From NCBI GenBank assembly GCA_964019055.1, contig OZ025223.1:6855763-6919762 (forward strand): a DNA stretch of 64,000 nucleotides. Reading direction: 5' to 3'. A program made the translations under genes and the position numbers. The DNA is from Anthopleura xanthogrammica (Eukaryota; Cnidaria; Anthozoa; Actiniaria; Actiniidae). How positions within the stretch are numbered: position 1 is the first letter of the stretch; every line of letters starts with the position of its first letter. The notes below the pieces were generated by a model. The model made no database searches. It worked only from the letters and a program-made list of their open reading frames with translations, and had not been told where the DNA came from. Shown piece after piece: positions 44,501 to 51,867 of this stretch.

Positions 44501-45934
44501 GAATTATATTGCATCACCTTATTGATGATCAATTTGGTCTAATTTGGTATAGAAGGATAGGAAATCGTTCCAAATTTATTTACTGTTTCGTCAAGAGTGA
44601 TTTGAGATGAATCTACATCTTCAAACTAGCTTATATTTTGGCTTAATGAAAACTATCCTAGTTAATAGCAAAAAAAAAATTTTATTTGATTATAGCATTT
44701 TTATATACCTTTTTGGGGGAAAATAAATGAATTGAAATCTTATTTTCATCTTATTTTACTATAGTATATTTTGATAAATTAGAACATGCCATTTTACAAA
44801 TTCCTGGAACTTACGTCTCGTTGGAATCATAAATCGAATGATATCATTGTTTAAGAAATAAATAAATTTGTTATGATAAAAAGCTAATTCCACTTCCGAC
44901 AAAAAGTAAAAATAAAAATTTGATATAAATGATTTGATTTTCTGGCGGTAACATTGGGTTTAAACTGTTTGGCGCGAAATAGAAAAGGCAGCGGAAACAG
45001 CCGAGTTATAAAGCATAAAAGGATATCTCCATTAGAATCCCACGAAACAATGGGAACAACAATCGTCTGGGCTTTGATTTCATCCAGGTAAGTTTGAGAC
45101 AAGAGGCCAACACTTCTAGAATCTTGTTGTTTTGTGAATACAACTGCATCTTTTCCCAGACGCATGGACCCTGATTTAAAACCATTCCCGTAGTGTCCTA
45201 CAGGAAGATGGTCATTCTTTGCTACCTACACGGCAAAATAAAACCAATCTTAACATCAAATAAGTATTTCTAGTATATAACACTTGTGGGGATATTAACT
45301 GAGGATTTAAGGGACATCAAACTGATAAAATATTTTAAATTCGAAATCTTTAGTATTATTCAAATCAAGTTGGACTACAAACAAAATAGACCTTGACTGT
45401 CTTACCTTTTCACAAAATCCAAAACTGAAACAAAAATAAAATTACGGTTAATAGGACAAGCTGTGCAGCATTGCAAAGATTTAGGGGTTTCTTGTTTAGA
45501 TACCTCAGCATTTTGTGGAGTTTCAAAGAATCCATCCCGGCACCGTTGTCAGTGAAGGTCAGACAGTGATCGCTTCTTGTACCGTAGCGCTTGATGTCGA
45601 TCCAAAGTTGACTTGCATCTACGTCAGGATCGTATGCATTATCTGCAAATATCCATCATATATATGAATTAAACCAAGTCTCAGGATTAAATCAAGCCAG
45701 AATATTACAGTGTTTGAGCCATAAACGTCGACCTTTACCTATCAGTTCTGCAATGGCGCTAAATGGCCAGGTATGGCTTGTCGAGTTTGTGTGGAGATAT
45801 TTTGGACTGAGCTGAAGGGAATAAACACACGATTAAATACAAGATAAAAAGCTCTGCAACTGCTGAAGGCTGTTGATACTCACTGTACTTAACCGGATTC
45901 CCGATTCGCCTGGAATAAGGTTGATATGCGCCAT
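23782..45934 (-). CDS. MORC3-like: MORC3-like GHKL ATPase / CW zinc-finger chromatin protein (complete, 20 exons)
   Basis: Exons on minus: 45934-45884, 45811-45739, 45642-45504, 45424-45406, 45225-45027, 44030-43744, 42841-42713, 41076-40960, 40234-40137, 38469-38428, 37535-37470, 36617-36402, 35267-35231, 33873-33797, 33249-33195, 29743-29690, 28215-27954, 27160-26571, 25171-25098 and 24298-23782. All phases agree: 3,102 nt, 1,033 aa (human MORC3 is about 940). The start is [17 protein letters not shown], aligned with the human N terminus. Order: GHKL ATPase with AELIDNAYD, DNGAGM and [10 protein letters not shown] motifs; S5-like region; CW finger at about residues 412-460; basic coiled coil; long disordered part; C-terminal helix ([20 protein letters not shown]) matching human MORC3. 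The family binds H3K4me3 and silences chromatin at nuclear bodies. VKLE, VKTE and NIIVID look like SUMO sites and a SUMO-interacting motif. Start choice rests on conservation. Confidence 0.92.
24691..24826. repeat. Poly(G) tracts in a G-rich repeat
   Basis: Two G runs of about 18 each, separated by an AT-rich 100 bp. Flanking AAGCTGAAAATCATGGGG and CCCCCCGGCTTCCGCCGCC suggest an inverted arrangement (GGCGGCGGAAGC at 24667 against GCTTCCGCCGCC at 24868). It is likely a small MITE in MORC3-like intron 19. Confidence 0.6.
25376..25512 (-). repeat. GACCCCTTGCA palindromic MITE
   Basis: Reverse full-length copy from TATAGACCCTTTGCACGTGA to TTGCTGCAAGGGGTCTAT, 55 bp before the element at 25567, in MORC3-like intron 18. 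Confidence 0.8.
25567..25832. mobile_element. TIR element with TATTTCAAAAAAGGTTGG ends
   Basis: The left end TATTTCAAAAAAGGTTGGTG and the right end CACCAACCTTTTTGAAATAG are inverted, with TTGCATGCTGCATGTTGC-type arms. It shares termini, but not interior, with 2632-2871 and 33612-33783. Confidence 0.8.
25861..26240. mobile_element. TIR element (CCAAGGAAGCACGTTAG ends)
   Basis: The left arm (GGAAGCACGTTAGAGTTTTG, then GAGCTAGCGCGTGTAATCTA) is inverted on the right (TAGATTACACGCGCTAGCTC, then AACGTGCTCTCTTGG). The interior carries GGCGTTCC-type units. Non-coding, MORC3-like intron 18. Confidence 0.7.
27192..27489. repeat. 149-bp tandem duplication
   Basis: The segment starting AAATTCTTCGAAAAAGAGAG and containing GAAAAATGCATGGACT...GGTAATGAGGAATTTCC occurs twice in direct order (27192-27340, 27341-27489) with few differences. 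It lies in MORC3-like intron 17 near exon 18. Confidence 0.8.
27693..27920 (+). mobile_element. GACCCCTTGCA MITE carrying a foldback insert
   Basis: This copy of the 130-bp MITE is interrupted at about 27750-27850 by a foldback of its own (GGTCTCAAAATCCGTCCCC against GGGAGGGATTTTGAGGCC). The right half resumes with ATTCTCAGGAGATTGAAATT. It lies in MORC3-like intron 17, about 35 bp from the exon 17 donor. Confidence 0.75.
28241..28512. mobile_element. TIR element next to MORC3-like exon 17
   Basis: Ends TATATACACGCATCAAGAGT and ACTCTTGATGCATGTATA, with arms of about 75 bp that include AAAGTGGGATAATATTTT and AAAATATTATCCCACTTT. It begins 26 bp upstream of the exon 17 acceptor (28215), between the likely branch region and the exon. 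Confidence 0.8.
28518..28738. mobile_element. MITE with CCCCTTCACAGTTCCCTG ends (uninterrupted copy)
   Basis: Compact 220-bp copy: AATCCCCTTCACAGTTCCCT at the left and AGGGAACTGTGAAGGGGGCT at the right, with arms CTTGAAAGGTAGC and GCTACCTTTCAAG. It serves as the empty reference for the two nested copies near 1.7-2.1 and 6.2-6.7 kb. Confidence 0.85.
28778..28946. mobile_element. MITE with CCACTTTCGATATTCTGG ends
   Basis: Free-standing copy of the element nested at 1777-1945: ends TAGTCCACTTTCGATATTCT and AGAATATCAAAAGTGGGCTA, inner GATCACACACAAAGCAATTC paired with GAATTGCTTTGTGCATGATC. Confidence 0.85.
30766..31743 (-). pseudogene. Crypton-derived DUF3504 (KIAA1958-like) ORF, truncated, inside a MORC3-like intron
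   Basis: A 325-codon ORF from ATG at 31743. Residues 10-130 ([19 protein letters not shown], then [20 protein letters not shown]) and [20 protein letters not shown], then [17 protein letters not shown] are typical of the DUF3504 domain, which descends from Crypton tyrosine recombinases. The end reads [15 protein letters not shown] and stops shortly after, where intact members continue NHSARKT...TGH...Y. So the catalytic C terminus with the last His and the Tyr nucleophile is missing, and NIS replaces the usual NHS. It lies in MORC3-like intron 15 on the same strand. It is probably a decayed transposon or dead domesticated copy. Confidence 0.75.
32189..32257. repeat. 17-bp minisatellite (AAGTAGAATTTTAACAT, about 4 copies)
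   Basis: Four tandem units of AAGTAGAATTTTAACAT, the last ending TTTTACCAT, in MORC3-like intron 15. Confidence 0.85.
32380..32640. repeat. Dispersed repeat with AGGGTATGGTTT-type units
   Basis: GGGGGTACAATTTTC is followed by spaced units such as ATAGGGTATGGTTTTTGGGG, ACAGGGTATATGGTTTCC and AATAGGGTCATC. This is a low-complexity dispersed repeat of the style seen at 21590-21800. The ORF crossing it shows no family motif. Confidence 0.4.
33612..33783. mobile_element. TIR element with TATTTCAAAAAAGGTTG ends, G/C-tract interior
   Basis: The left end TATTTCAAAAAAGGTTGTTG and the right end CAACAACCTTTTTTTAAATA are inverted repeats, extended by GGAGCCAAAG and CTTTGTCTCC. The interior holds CCCC-rich repeats. 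It lies about 14 bp from the MORC3-like exon 14 donor, so any expansion would affect that splice site. Confidence 0.75.
34385..34625 (+). repeat. tRNA-derived SINE, copy 2
   Basis: Forward copy: degraded A-box region (TGGTGTAAAGAGGAAGCTCG), B box GGGTTTGAGTCC, and the same body and tail (AACTTCTAATTTCC, then AACAAGGGCCACAGG) as copy 3. It lies in MORC3-like intron 13. Confidence 0.6.
35379..35654. mobile_element. TIR element (ATATACAGTCAATGTC ends)
   Basis: The left end ATATACAGTCAATGTC...GTTGTCC pairs with the right end GGACAACC...GACAATGACTGTATAT. The interior is non-coding. It lies in MORC3-like intron 12, 110 bp from exon 13. Confidence 0.6.
36085..36360 (+). mobile_element. CAGCTGATCTGA-ended MITE, copy 2
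   Basis: Same family as 23389-23673, with ends CCAGCTGAACTGAAATAG and CTCAGATCAGCTGG. It lies about 40 bp from the MORC3-like exon 12 donor, in intron 12. Confidence 0.8.
36402..36617 (-). CDS. MORC3-like: MORC3-like exon 12: CW-type zinc finger
   Basis: The exon encodes [20 protein letters not shown] followed by [20 protein letters not shown]. The CW signature is visible: conserved Trp in LWVQC, the C-x(4)-C pair, LKWRKLP, the WYC Cys and a final Cys in SCD. In MORC3 this finger binds H3K4me3. The exon ends in a basic KKQKKR stretch that starts the coiled-coil region of exons 13-15. Confidence 0.95.
36990..37239. mobile_element. MITE with long TIRs (TAGATTATTTCACGGTTGTC)
   Basis: Arms of about 70 bp: TAGATTATTTCACGGTTGTC...CAACCTCAGCC on the left and GGCTGAGGTTG...GACAACCGTGAAATGGTCTA on the right. 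The spacer is about 110 bp. Non-coding, in MORC3-like intron 11. Confidence 0.8.
38795..39625. mobile_element. hAT-like non-autonomous element with TSD GTATCA
   Basis: Terminal repeats CAGGGTTCGTGCAGG and CCTGCACGAACCCTG are exact 15-bp inverted repeats and both sides are flanked by GTATCA (38789-38794 and 39626-39631), a 6-bp target duplication. CAGGG ends resemble hAT elements, though those usually duplicate 8 bp (5-8 known). Both ends hold many TTTTCAAGGA units. No transposase ORF was seen. It lies in MORC3-like intron 9. Confidence 0.85.
39855..40050 (-). repeat. tRNA-derived SINE, copy 3
   Basis: On minus it carries a degraded head (GTTAGAGCACCCTGTCTC) and the shared body (GGTTTTCCTCCCTCTTCAAC, then ACAAGGGCCACAGG at the tail). 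It lies in MORC3-like intron 9, 230 bp after the hAT-like element. Confidence 0.55.
41107..41177. repeat. (ATA)n microsatellite next to a U12 branch site
   Basis: About 23 AAT/ATA triplets without interruption. Conceptual translation gives poly-Asn, which has no meaning here because the run is intronic. Confidence 0.9.
41472..41535. repeat. (ATA)n microsatellite
   Basis: About 21 uninterrupted AAT/ATA triplets, a second array in the same U12 intron. Confidence 0.9.
43490..43734. mobile_element. MITE abutting the MORC3-like exon 6 donor
   Basis: The left end AGAGCTAAAAATAATGGCCA and the right end GCCGTTATTTTAAGCCCTG are inverted repeats, with internal GGCCAGTCAT and ATGACTGGCC arms. A partial relative lies at 42965-43090. 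The element's end is about 9 bp inside intron 6, immediately after the GTATGTATA donor. Confidence 0.65.
44031..45026 (-). other. U12-type AT-AC intron (MORC3-like intron 5)
   Basis: On minus, exon 5 ends AATGGAG and the intron starts ATATCCTTTT, the exact U12 AT-AC donor consensus. The 3' end has TTCTTAAC (44041-44048 in plus coordinates, close to the branch consensus TTCCTTAAC) 11 nt before the terminal AC, then exon 6 starts ATATGG. No GT donor in the region gives a sensible junction. This junction restores phase (G + AT gives Asp, then Met-Val-Val) and aligns with human MORC3. A tRNA-SINE (44150-44345) is inserted in it. Confidence 0.9.
44150..44345 (-). repeat. tRNA-derived SINE, copy 4 (best preserved head)
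   Basis: On minus it starts GGAAGCACAGATGGTGTAGG (A-box-like TGGTGTAGGGGG) and has a good B box (GGTTCGAGCCC) about 45 bp later. The body ends CAACTTCTAAATTC. It looks like a SINE with a tRNA-related pol III promoter. It is inserted inside the U12 AT-AC intron. Confidence 0.65.
45027..45934 (-). CDS. MORC3-like: MORC3-like exons 1-5: N-terminal part of the GHKL ATPase
   Basis: Exon 1 (51 nt, 17 codons) reads through a strong donor (ACA|GTGAGT) into exon 2 ([20 protein letters not shown]). The N-box E and DNA residues are split across the exon 2/3 junction (G + AT gives Asp). Exon 3 carries [18 protein letters not shown]. Exon 4 is only 19 nt (encoding FGFCEK with the split Ser). Exon 5 encodes the second glycine-rich loop [20 protein letters not shown] and ends at the U12 donor. 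All ATP-binding motifs expected of an active MORC ATPase are present. Confidence 0.9.
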
Positions 45935-47835
45935 ATTTTGAATGAAATTTGTGTGACTGTCCGTCACGATCGTAAAAACTCTTCCCTACAGTTTTCGATC
46001 GAGAAGACTGAGCGCGAGCTCGACTTCTTGTTTTTACAAAAACCTCAAGGGTGGAACGCCTGAAATGACTGACATATGTCATTTGTTCCAAGACGCCATC
46101 CAATCACATCCCTAAGATAGCTTGATTGACAGCTACATCTAAACCACAGCTACCAATCAAACCAGAGGTACATGTCGAGAACTTTTAATATTTATTAGTT
46201 GGTGTTTCCGGTTTTGAATTTTTTCATTTCTGTCGTCTTAAACATACCGTATCCAGTTTTTTTCTGATATTACAAACGAAGGGAACTCAAATTTGGAATC
46301 GTATATTTCTTTCGTGTTTATAAAAGTTAAAAAAAGTCGTATCGGGTAAAAACAGAATCAATAAAAAAAAGATATATAGGAACAACACAACGCTATGCAA
46401 AAAACTAAAACGGTAAATAAAGAACTATTGAACCCAAATCACGATAAAAGTAGGTGTTTTTATCCATTTTGTTTAACATGACACGACGACACAACAGGCG
46501 AGTTTGTTTTTGTTCAACCACTAGCAGAGCATGTGATTATGGTAATTATTCTTCAAAACCAGAGATTTTGATTGGTGTTTCCATAGTAATAAGAAGGGCC
46601 TGATATGACGTAATCAAAAGGCACAGCTTGCAAATTAGTAAGCGCCAAATGCATGACGGATCACCCATAATACGCCGAGGGCTCTGTCATTTTGTTCACA
46701 TCGTTAGAACCCAAGCTTCCACTTCATTTCTCGGTCAGGAAAAGTTGCAAAAGGTCTGGGAAGGCTCTGGGAAACCTACTATATAATTTCAAGTGATCTG
46801 ATTGGCTCAGCAAGGTTAAAAAGACTGCAGAAGGGCAATAAAATATAATCAGTACCATAAAAATATTCAAATTTCCATTCAACCTCAAAATTATCAGTCG
46901 TAGACTTCCATTTGATCTAAGAAAAAATATTAGCCAATCAGAATCGAGAAAATTTGCAAAACTGAGGTGTCATCCGTTAGTAGCAGGAAGACTCCGGAAA
47001 GTGTTATAATGAAAGTACTTTATTTCGTTTTCACACTAAATGATGAATATCATAGTAATTTTATGCAAAATATCAGAAACCTCTCTTGAAAATCTAGATT
47101 TATCTCAAATATAAATTTCTCTAAGTCGATTTTCGCTGGCTTCATGACACCTCAGCTTCGTAGTGACTTCATACATTTTTCGTCACTATTTCAGATCAGC
47201 TGATAGTGCTGTAGATTCGATTATAACGTTGTTGAACGTCTAGCATTTCTATAAAAAAAAATTTCTTATTATTGACGAAAGGTAGGAATGTAGTATATAT
47301 TGTTTCAGATACCTTAAGTTGAAAATATGTTTTCATGTCTTAATTGAAAACGGACCCTCCATCATCCGTCTTTGAATCTCTTGTGCGCACTACCATGCAG
47401 ACTCTTGAACATTCTGATTTTGTCAAAAAAAAGTGAGAAAAATCGACAAAAAGTATGTTGTTCTTGAGTGCACGCCCGCGCGCACACGTCGACGCCATCA
47501 AAAAAAATTAAAAACCAAACGAATTTGGATGCTAAAAATAGCCCAACCGGGAATTCACATGGCGCGCGCGGTAGTAGGAAGTTTCCCTCTCTTATTTATG
47601 CTCTCTTGGTAAAACTTATTTATGCGCATAATATAAACACTAATACTGATACATGAGAAGGACGAAAAACGAAAAACACGGAAAACACAAAACATAAAAA
47701 AACAACGAAAAACTAAACGATGACAATATTGTCGATTTGTCTCTAGCACAGCTATTCCTCGCTATTTCTTATATTTAACGGCGACACCCATTTTTATTTT
47801 AGTATTTTGTAAAGAATTACATAAAATGACAATGT
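45935..47835. other. MORC3-like 5' flank with one MITE
   Basis: This is the region upstream of the MORC3-like start. The first 150 bp carry CG-rich segments (CGAGCTCGCGCTCAGTC on minus) and probably the promoter, though no TATA box or start site can be fixed. A MITE lies at 46908-47203. No other gene is seen; ORFs are short and lack motifs. Confidence 0.4.
46908..47203 (-). mobile_element. CAGCTGATCTGA-ended MITE, copy 3
   Basis: Reverse copy of the family at 23389 and 36085: GCAAAACTGAGGTGTCAT near the left and ATTTCAGATCAGCTG at the right end. Confidence 0.75.
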
Positions 47836-48240
47836 TCCAAATTTAAAGGGGGAAAATATGGGAAAATCATAATAAAAACACGTATTTGGATGAAAACTTC
47901 AATCTACATTACGGCCAAAGCGTCCCCGAATGGTGCATGGTGGCTGTAAATTCGAGCCAAAAGCTACAAATTATTTGTACGTGTTCATAAATATTTGCAC
48001 ATAATAATTATCTATAGGTTATTACTTAGACGGGTGATTCAAAAATGTTTAGCAATCCATTTAGTTCTTCTACAAAATACGACTTTACTGCTCGACCGGA
48101 ATGTTTTGCGCGCAAACGATTTTCGACAAGAAAAAGGCTGCACTTTGATATCATCTCACTCCTAAACGAGAACGTTGACCACCATTTTTTATTATTCGCT
48201 CATGCATGGTACGGTCTTATTTCACCATGCGAAGTTTGAA
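47836..48240 (+). repeat. Dispersed repeat also used at the palindrome edges
   Basis: Homologous to 49490-49640 (same strand) and to 63110-63553 (inverted): shared blocks include ATAAAAACACGTATTTGGAT, ACGGCCAAAGCGTC and AAAGGCTGCACTTTGATATC. It reads through CGATTTTCGACAAG...ACTCCTAAACGAGAACG. Family unknown; no coding evidence. Confidence 0.65.
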
Positions 48241-48419
48241 GAAAAAAACATGGAAACACTTTTGCCCGCGAACGTCCTTTGAAAATCGCTTGGTGACATG
48301 GCTACTACGTGGAGTCCACGTGCATTGTGACTGAGGGAAAAAAAACAATGACGATGTTCGCTTTGTAAGTCACGCGGTATGTGATGTCACATAATTTCAA
48401 ATGGTCATATTATTCACAT

Positions 48420-48640
48420 TACAAGTTCCATCCATCAGGGCCGTATCGCCCACAGGGGCCGGGGGGGCATGTCCCCCCATTTCCCCCCAGCAAAGAATTA
48501 GATTCATTTGGCTGTGATCATGTGTTGCAAATTGACCCTTGCCCCCCCCCCCCAGCAAACTGAGAATTAGATTCATTTGGCTGTGATCATATGTTGCAAA
48601 TTGACCCTTGCACCCCCCCAGTTTTTCAAGGCTTGCTACC
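48420..48640. repeat. C-rich tandem duplication (about 70 bp, 2 copies)
   Basis: The block AGAATTAGATTCATTTGGCT...CAAATTGACCCTTGC followed by a poly-C run occurs twice in direct order. A T-rich stretch with TTTTGTTTTG repeats follows to about 48800. Confidence 0.7.
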
Positions 48641-49082
48641 GCCCCTTTACCAAGTTTTTCAGCTTGTTTTTCATAGCATTTCTTTTGCTCACTTTTGAAT
48701 TTTATTTTATTCTGTTTTTCTTTTGCTTGCTCTCTTTTGTTATTTTGTTTTGTTTTGTTTTGTTTTATTGTTTTTGTTTTTTTGCTTTTAATTGTTTTTC
48801 CCTTCACCCAGTAGATCAGTTTCAGTTTCGACCAAATGTTCTTTTTTCGGACCATTTCTCATCCTCGGACATTATCAGCCGATATCCCAGCCGCCAGAAG
48901 GGGTTTATTTACTAATTACCCTGCTACAATATGTAGCGCTGATTGAACTACAACTTTCAAGTTTTTTTGAATGCTTTAATTCTCAAGACCAGTTTTGCAT
49001 CCTACGATTTACCTTACACAGCATTCTAGCTATATAGCAACTGGGCTTTACTTTATCGTACTGGTCTACTTATTGCATGGTC

Positions 49083-50741
49083 TCAGACAAAATAGCCGTA
49101 GACGTCTACACATGCTGTTCCTAAGTTATCGTCTTCACGAGCTTCAGCAAACAAGTCTTCACCGTACCACACACGAAGTTTGGAGTCAGGACCGATGTAG
49201 TCTGATGGGGAGTTGAGGCCGTGTTTGAGGACAAGGTTGGGGGACATTGCGTCATACCCTTGAATGGCGTAGTATCTGTATGAATCGACTAGTTCTTCTT
49301 TGTAACTGTAAATTTGAAAATGTACAAATTAGTGTAGACATTCGTTTTGATTTTGAGTGCTATACAAACTCCGTCACGCTCGTGGCGAAAACGATTCAGT
49401 TGATCGGCTATATCTCAAAAAACCAAAAACGAAGACCCCATTTTTCATTTGAATATTTTATGACGAATTACATATTAAGCTGTCAATGTTTCGGTTTTGA
49501 GGGAAAATTATGAAAAATCATAATAAAAACACGTATTTGGATGAAAACTTCAATATACATTACGGCCAAAGCGTCACCGAATGGTGCATGGTAGCTGGAA
49601 ATTCGAGCCAAATAAATTGCACATAATAGCGGAGCTCCCGCGTGGGCCGAAGGCCCGCGCGAGCGCAGCACCACACTTATGAAAAAATGGTAACCCATCG
49701 AGTTGATTTTTCATGGCTTGATTACGTCATTCTATTGTCCATGCGTACATCCATACCAGCGTGTACCACTATGCACAGGGTTCCCGCGCGCTTTGCTTAC
49801 TCACAAATGTACAGAAAACATCGCAATAATGTAGTCAAACTATTCATCAATATAACGGAAGTGAGTATTATTAAGTCATTGTCTGATTCCGAGGATCAAC
49901 TTACGTTACTCCAGTCAAGGGGAACATCGTTTCATTGTCTTTGTTTGTAACGAACACATTTAGTGGGTAGTCTTCAATACCGGGCAGGTTGTTGCAGCCC
50001 CAGTTACTGCCATATAATTGGTCCTGCGAGGTGCAGGAAACGTTGCCACTCAGATGTGTGAGCTTGACCTCCTTGAGGAAGCCATGACTTGATGGAGTAA
50101 AGGAACCGGGTTGGTCGCCTTTAGCCGAGAAACAGACGGGGCTGGTGTTTAGCTTGACCCAAGTAACCGCTGAAGATATAAGTGGAATTCATTATATTGG
50201 ATGGATGGATGGATGGATGGATGGATGGATGGATGGATGGATGGATGGATGGATGGATGGATGGATGGATGGATGGATGGATGGATGGATGGATGGATGG
50301 ATGGATGGAGGGATGGAGGGATGGAGGGATGGAGGGATGGAGGGATGGAGGGATGGAGGGATGGAGGGATGGAGGGATGGAGGGATGGAGGGATGGAGGG
50401 ATGGAGGGATGGAGGGATGGAGGGATGGAGGGATGGATGGATGGATGGATGCATGGATCAATACAAGAGTAAATGAATGGTACTGTAGCTCAACAAAAGA
50501 ATTTTTGTCCTCCTAACTGAGCTGCATTCCGTCGTGCTGCAAGGGGTCTATTCATTTTACATTATTGGCCACAATGTTAGTGAGAAGCTTAGCATTCTCT
50601 GCTCATAGGATCCCTTGCCTCAGTATATAATCAATGGAGCAAGTCTCTAGAATACTTACTACACAGGGCCTCCTGTCCTTTTGAACACCACAGGTTTGAA
50701 GAAACAAAGCCCAAAACCAGAATTATATACGTCAATCGCAT
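49083..50741 (-). CDS. Small secreted protein, left palindrome arm (complete, 3 exons, 189 aa)
   Basis: Exons on minus: 50741-50660 (ATG; 27 codons plus 1 nt), 50169-49905 and 49305-49083 (stop TGA); phases agree, 570 nt. Exon 1 is a clear signal peptide ([16 protein letters not shown], then [11 protein letters not shown]). Exon 2 encodes [15 protein letters not shown], then [28 protein letters not shown] and [14 protein letters not shown]. Exon 3 encodes [56 protein letters not shown]. It has paired Cys and no membrane helix, so it is probably a secreted, disulfide-bonded protein. I associate this PVCF...VSC...WGC...GTACVDV layout with cnidarian lineage-specific proteins, from memory; function unknown. 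Intron 1 holds a TGGA microsatellite and a half-MITE. A diverged inverted copy is at 60798-62480. Confidence 0.8.
50198..50456 (+). repeat. (TGGA)n microsatellite with an ATGGAGGG octamer section
   Basis: About 27 ATGG units, then about 16 ATGGAGGG octamers, then a few ATGG units. It lies in intron 1 of the left secreted-protein gene. Peptides such as WMDG repeats are artefacts of the repeat. Confidence 0.95.
50502..50551 (-). repeat. Half copy of the GACCCCTTGCA MITE (left arm)
   Basis: Only the half TTTGTCCTCCTAACTGAGCT, then GTCGTGCTGCAAGGGGTCTA is present. The same half is at 60988-61038 in the right arm, so it was there before the duplication. Confidence 0.75.
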
Positions 50742-51867
50742 CCTAAGAAAGTAAAAATGTAAAAATTGATTAATCATGCACTCGTACAGCCGCAAAAGTA
50801 AACCCCCCCACGTTAGTCATCCCCGCCGCTTAACTGAACCCCAATCGCCGCATAATTGATCCCGGAAAACAAATATGGAACCTGTGGCTGAATAGGACTG
50901 CGGAAAGTACTGTTTTTGCGCGGTTTCTGTTTTGCTCAATAACAAAACCTAGTTAAATTTAAAAAAAAGGTATTAATTGGACAAATTGTTTGCTAAATGA
51001 AAGGCTTTAATTATAATACTCATACAATTTTTCAATGTTTTTCCCCAGTTGCACAGAGACAGATAAAACTGAATCAGTGTAAACACTGATTTGAAAACAA
51101 ATTGAAATATTTAAAAAACAAAATTTAAAGAAATAGAATTATCATTATAGAATCTCAGAAATGAATAAGCGAAACCAAATAAAGCAAATATCAATAAAAT
51201 GTTTGAAAAATGATATTACTATAGATAGATTTCACTGAAATTTCTTATGCTTTCAAAGAAACATTCGTCCAGGTAACTCTTTCCAGAATAAAACTTTACA
51301 AGTTAATCCTTTACAAGTTAATCCTTTACCATGCATCCTAGCTTGACTATGACCAAAATTGCCACAAAAATCGCTTCTCAAATCGTAACAAAAAAATTCC
51401 CAGTGTAAACTGGCTATTGATTAACTTCTCTTTAAGAGAAGGGTTGGGTAAAAATGCAACCATTTGACGAGGAATCGGTTTGATCATAGGTAAAAATGTA
51501 CAAGAATCTTACTTTGAATCTACTGAGATGTAGCTCTTCTCTTTTCCTTGTTCTTGGTGTCTTGTTTACAGGGTGACTTCAGGATAGAAGACTGAGATTA
51601 CAAACAACAAGCGGGATTTTTTATAACGCTTTGGTATAATTTGTGCATGGTGTAAGCACAAGCTGATTGGCTACAAGATCGTAACTGCAGTTTATTGGTC
51701 TAAAATTGTGTCACCGTATGCAAGAGATCAATGACAATATTGATGACGTTATCTCATAGCGGCTTAGTAAGAAAAGGGGCGTTAATAATAAGATAAATTT
51801 ATTAATCAATATAGGATTATTCTTTTTTAAATAATTTTTTTTAGCAATTGGACGTTTTGAAGTGACT

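Noticed and set aside
44884..45165. Reading MORC3 exon 5 through to its in-frame stop as a short isoform
   Set aside because: The open frame beyond base 45027 leaves the family alignment exactly at the U12 donor. It is intron read-through, not a supported end.
45759..46103. 114-codon ORF upstream of MORC3 as an alternative first exon
   Set aside because: Its frame differs from the MORC3 frame at the donor. The ATG at 45934 gives GIRLST joined to LSPKYLHTN, matching the family.
48397..48915. ORFs of 112-152 codons on both strands
   Set aside because: They cross a C-rich tandem duplication and T/A-rich low-complexity sequence; no motif or splice context.
50145..50516. ORFs of GWMD and HPSI repeats
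   Set aside because: Same artefact, from the shorter TGGA array in the left gene's intron.
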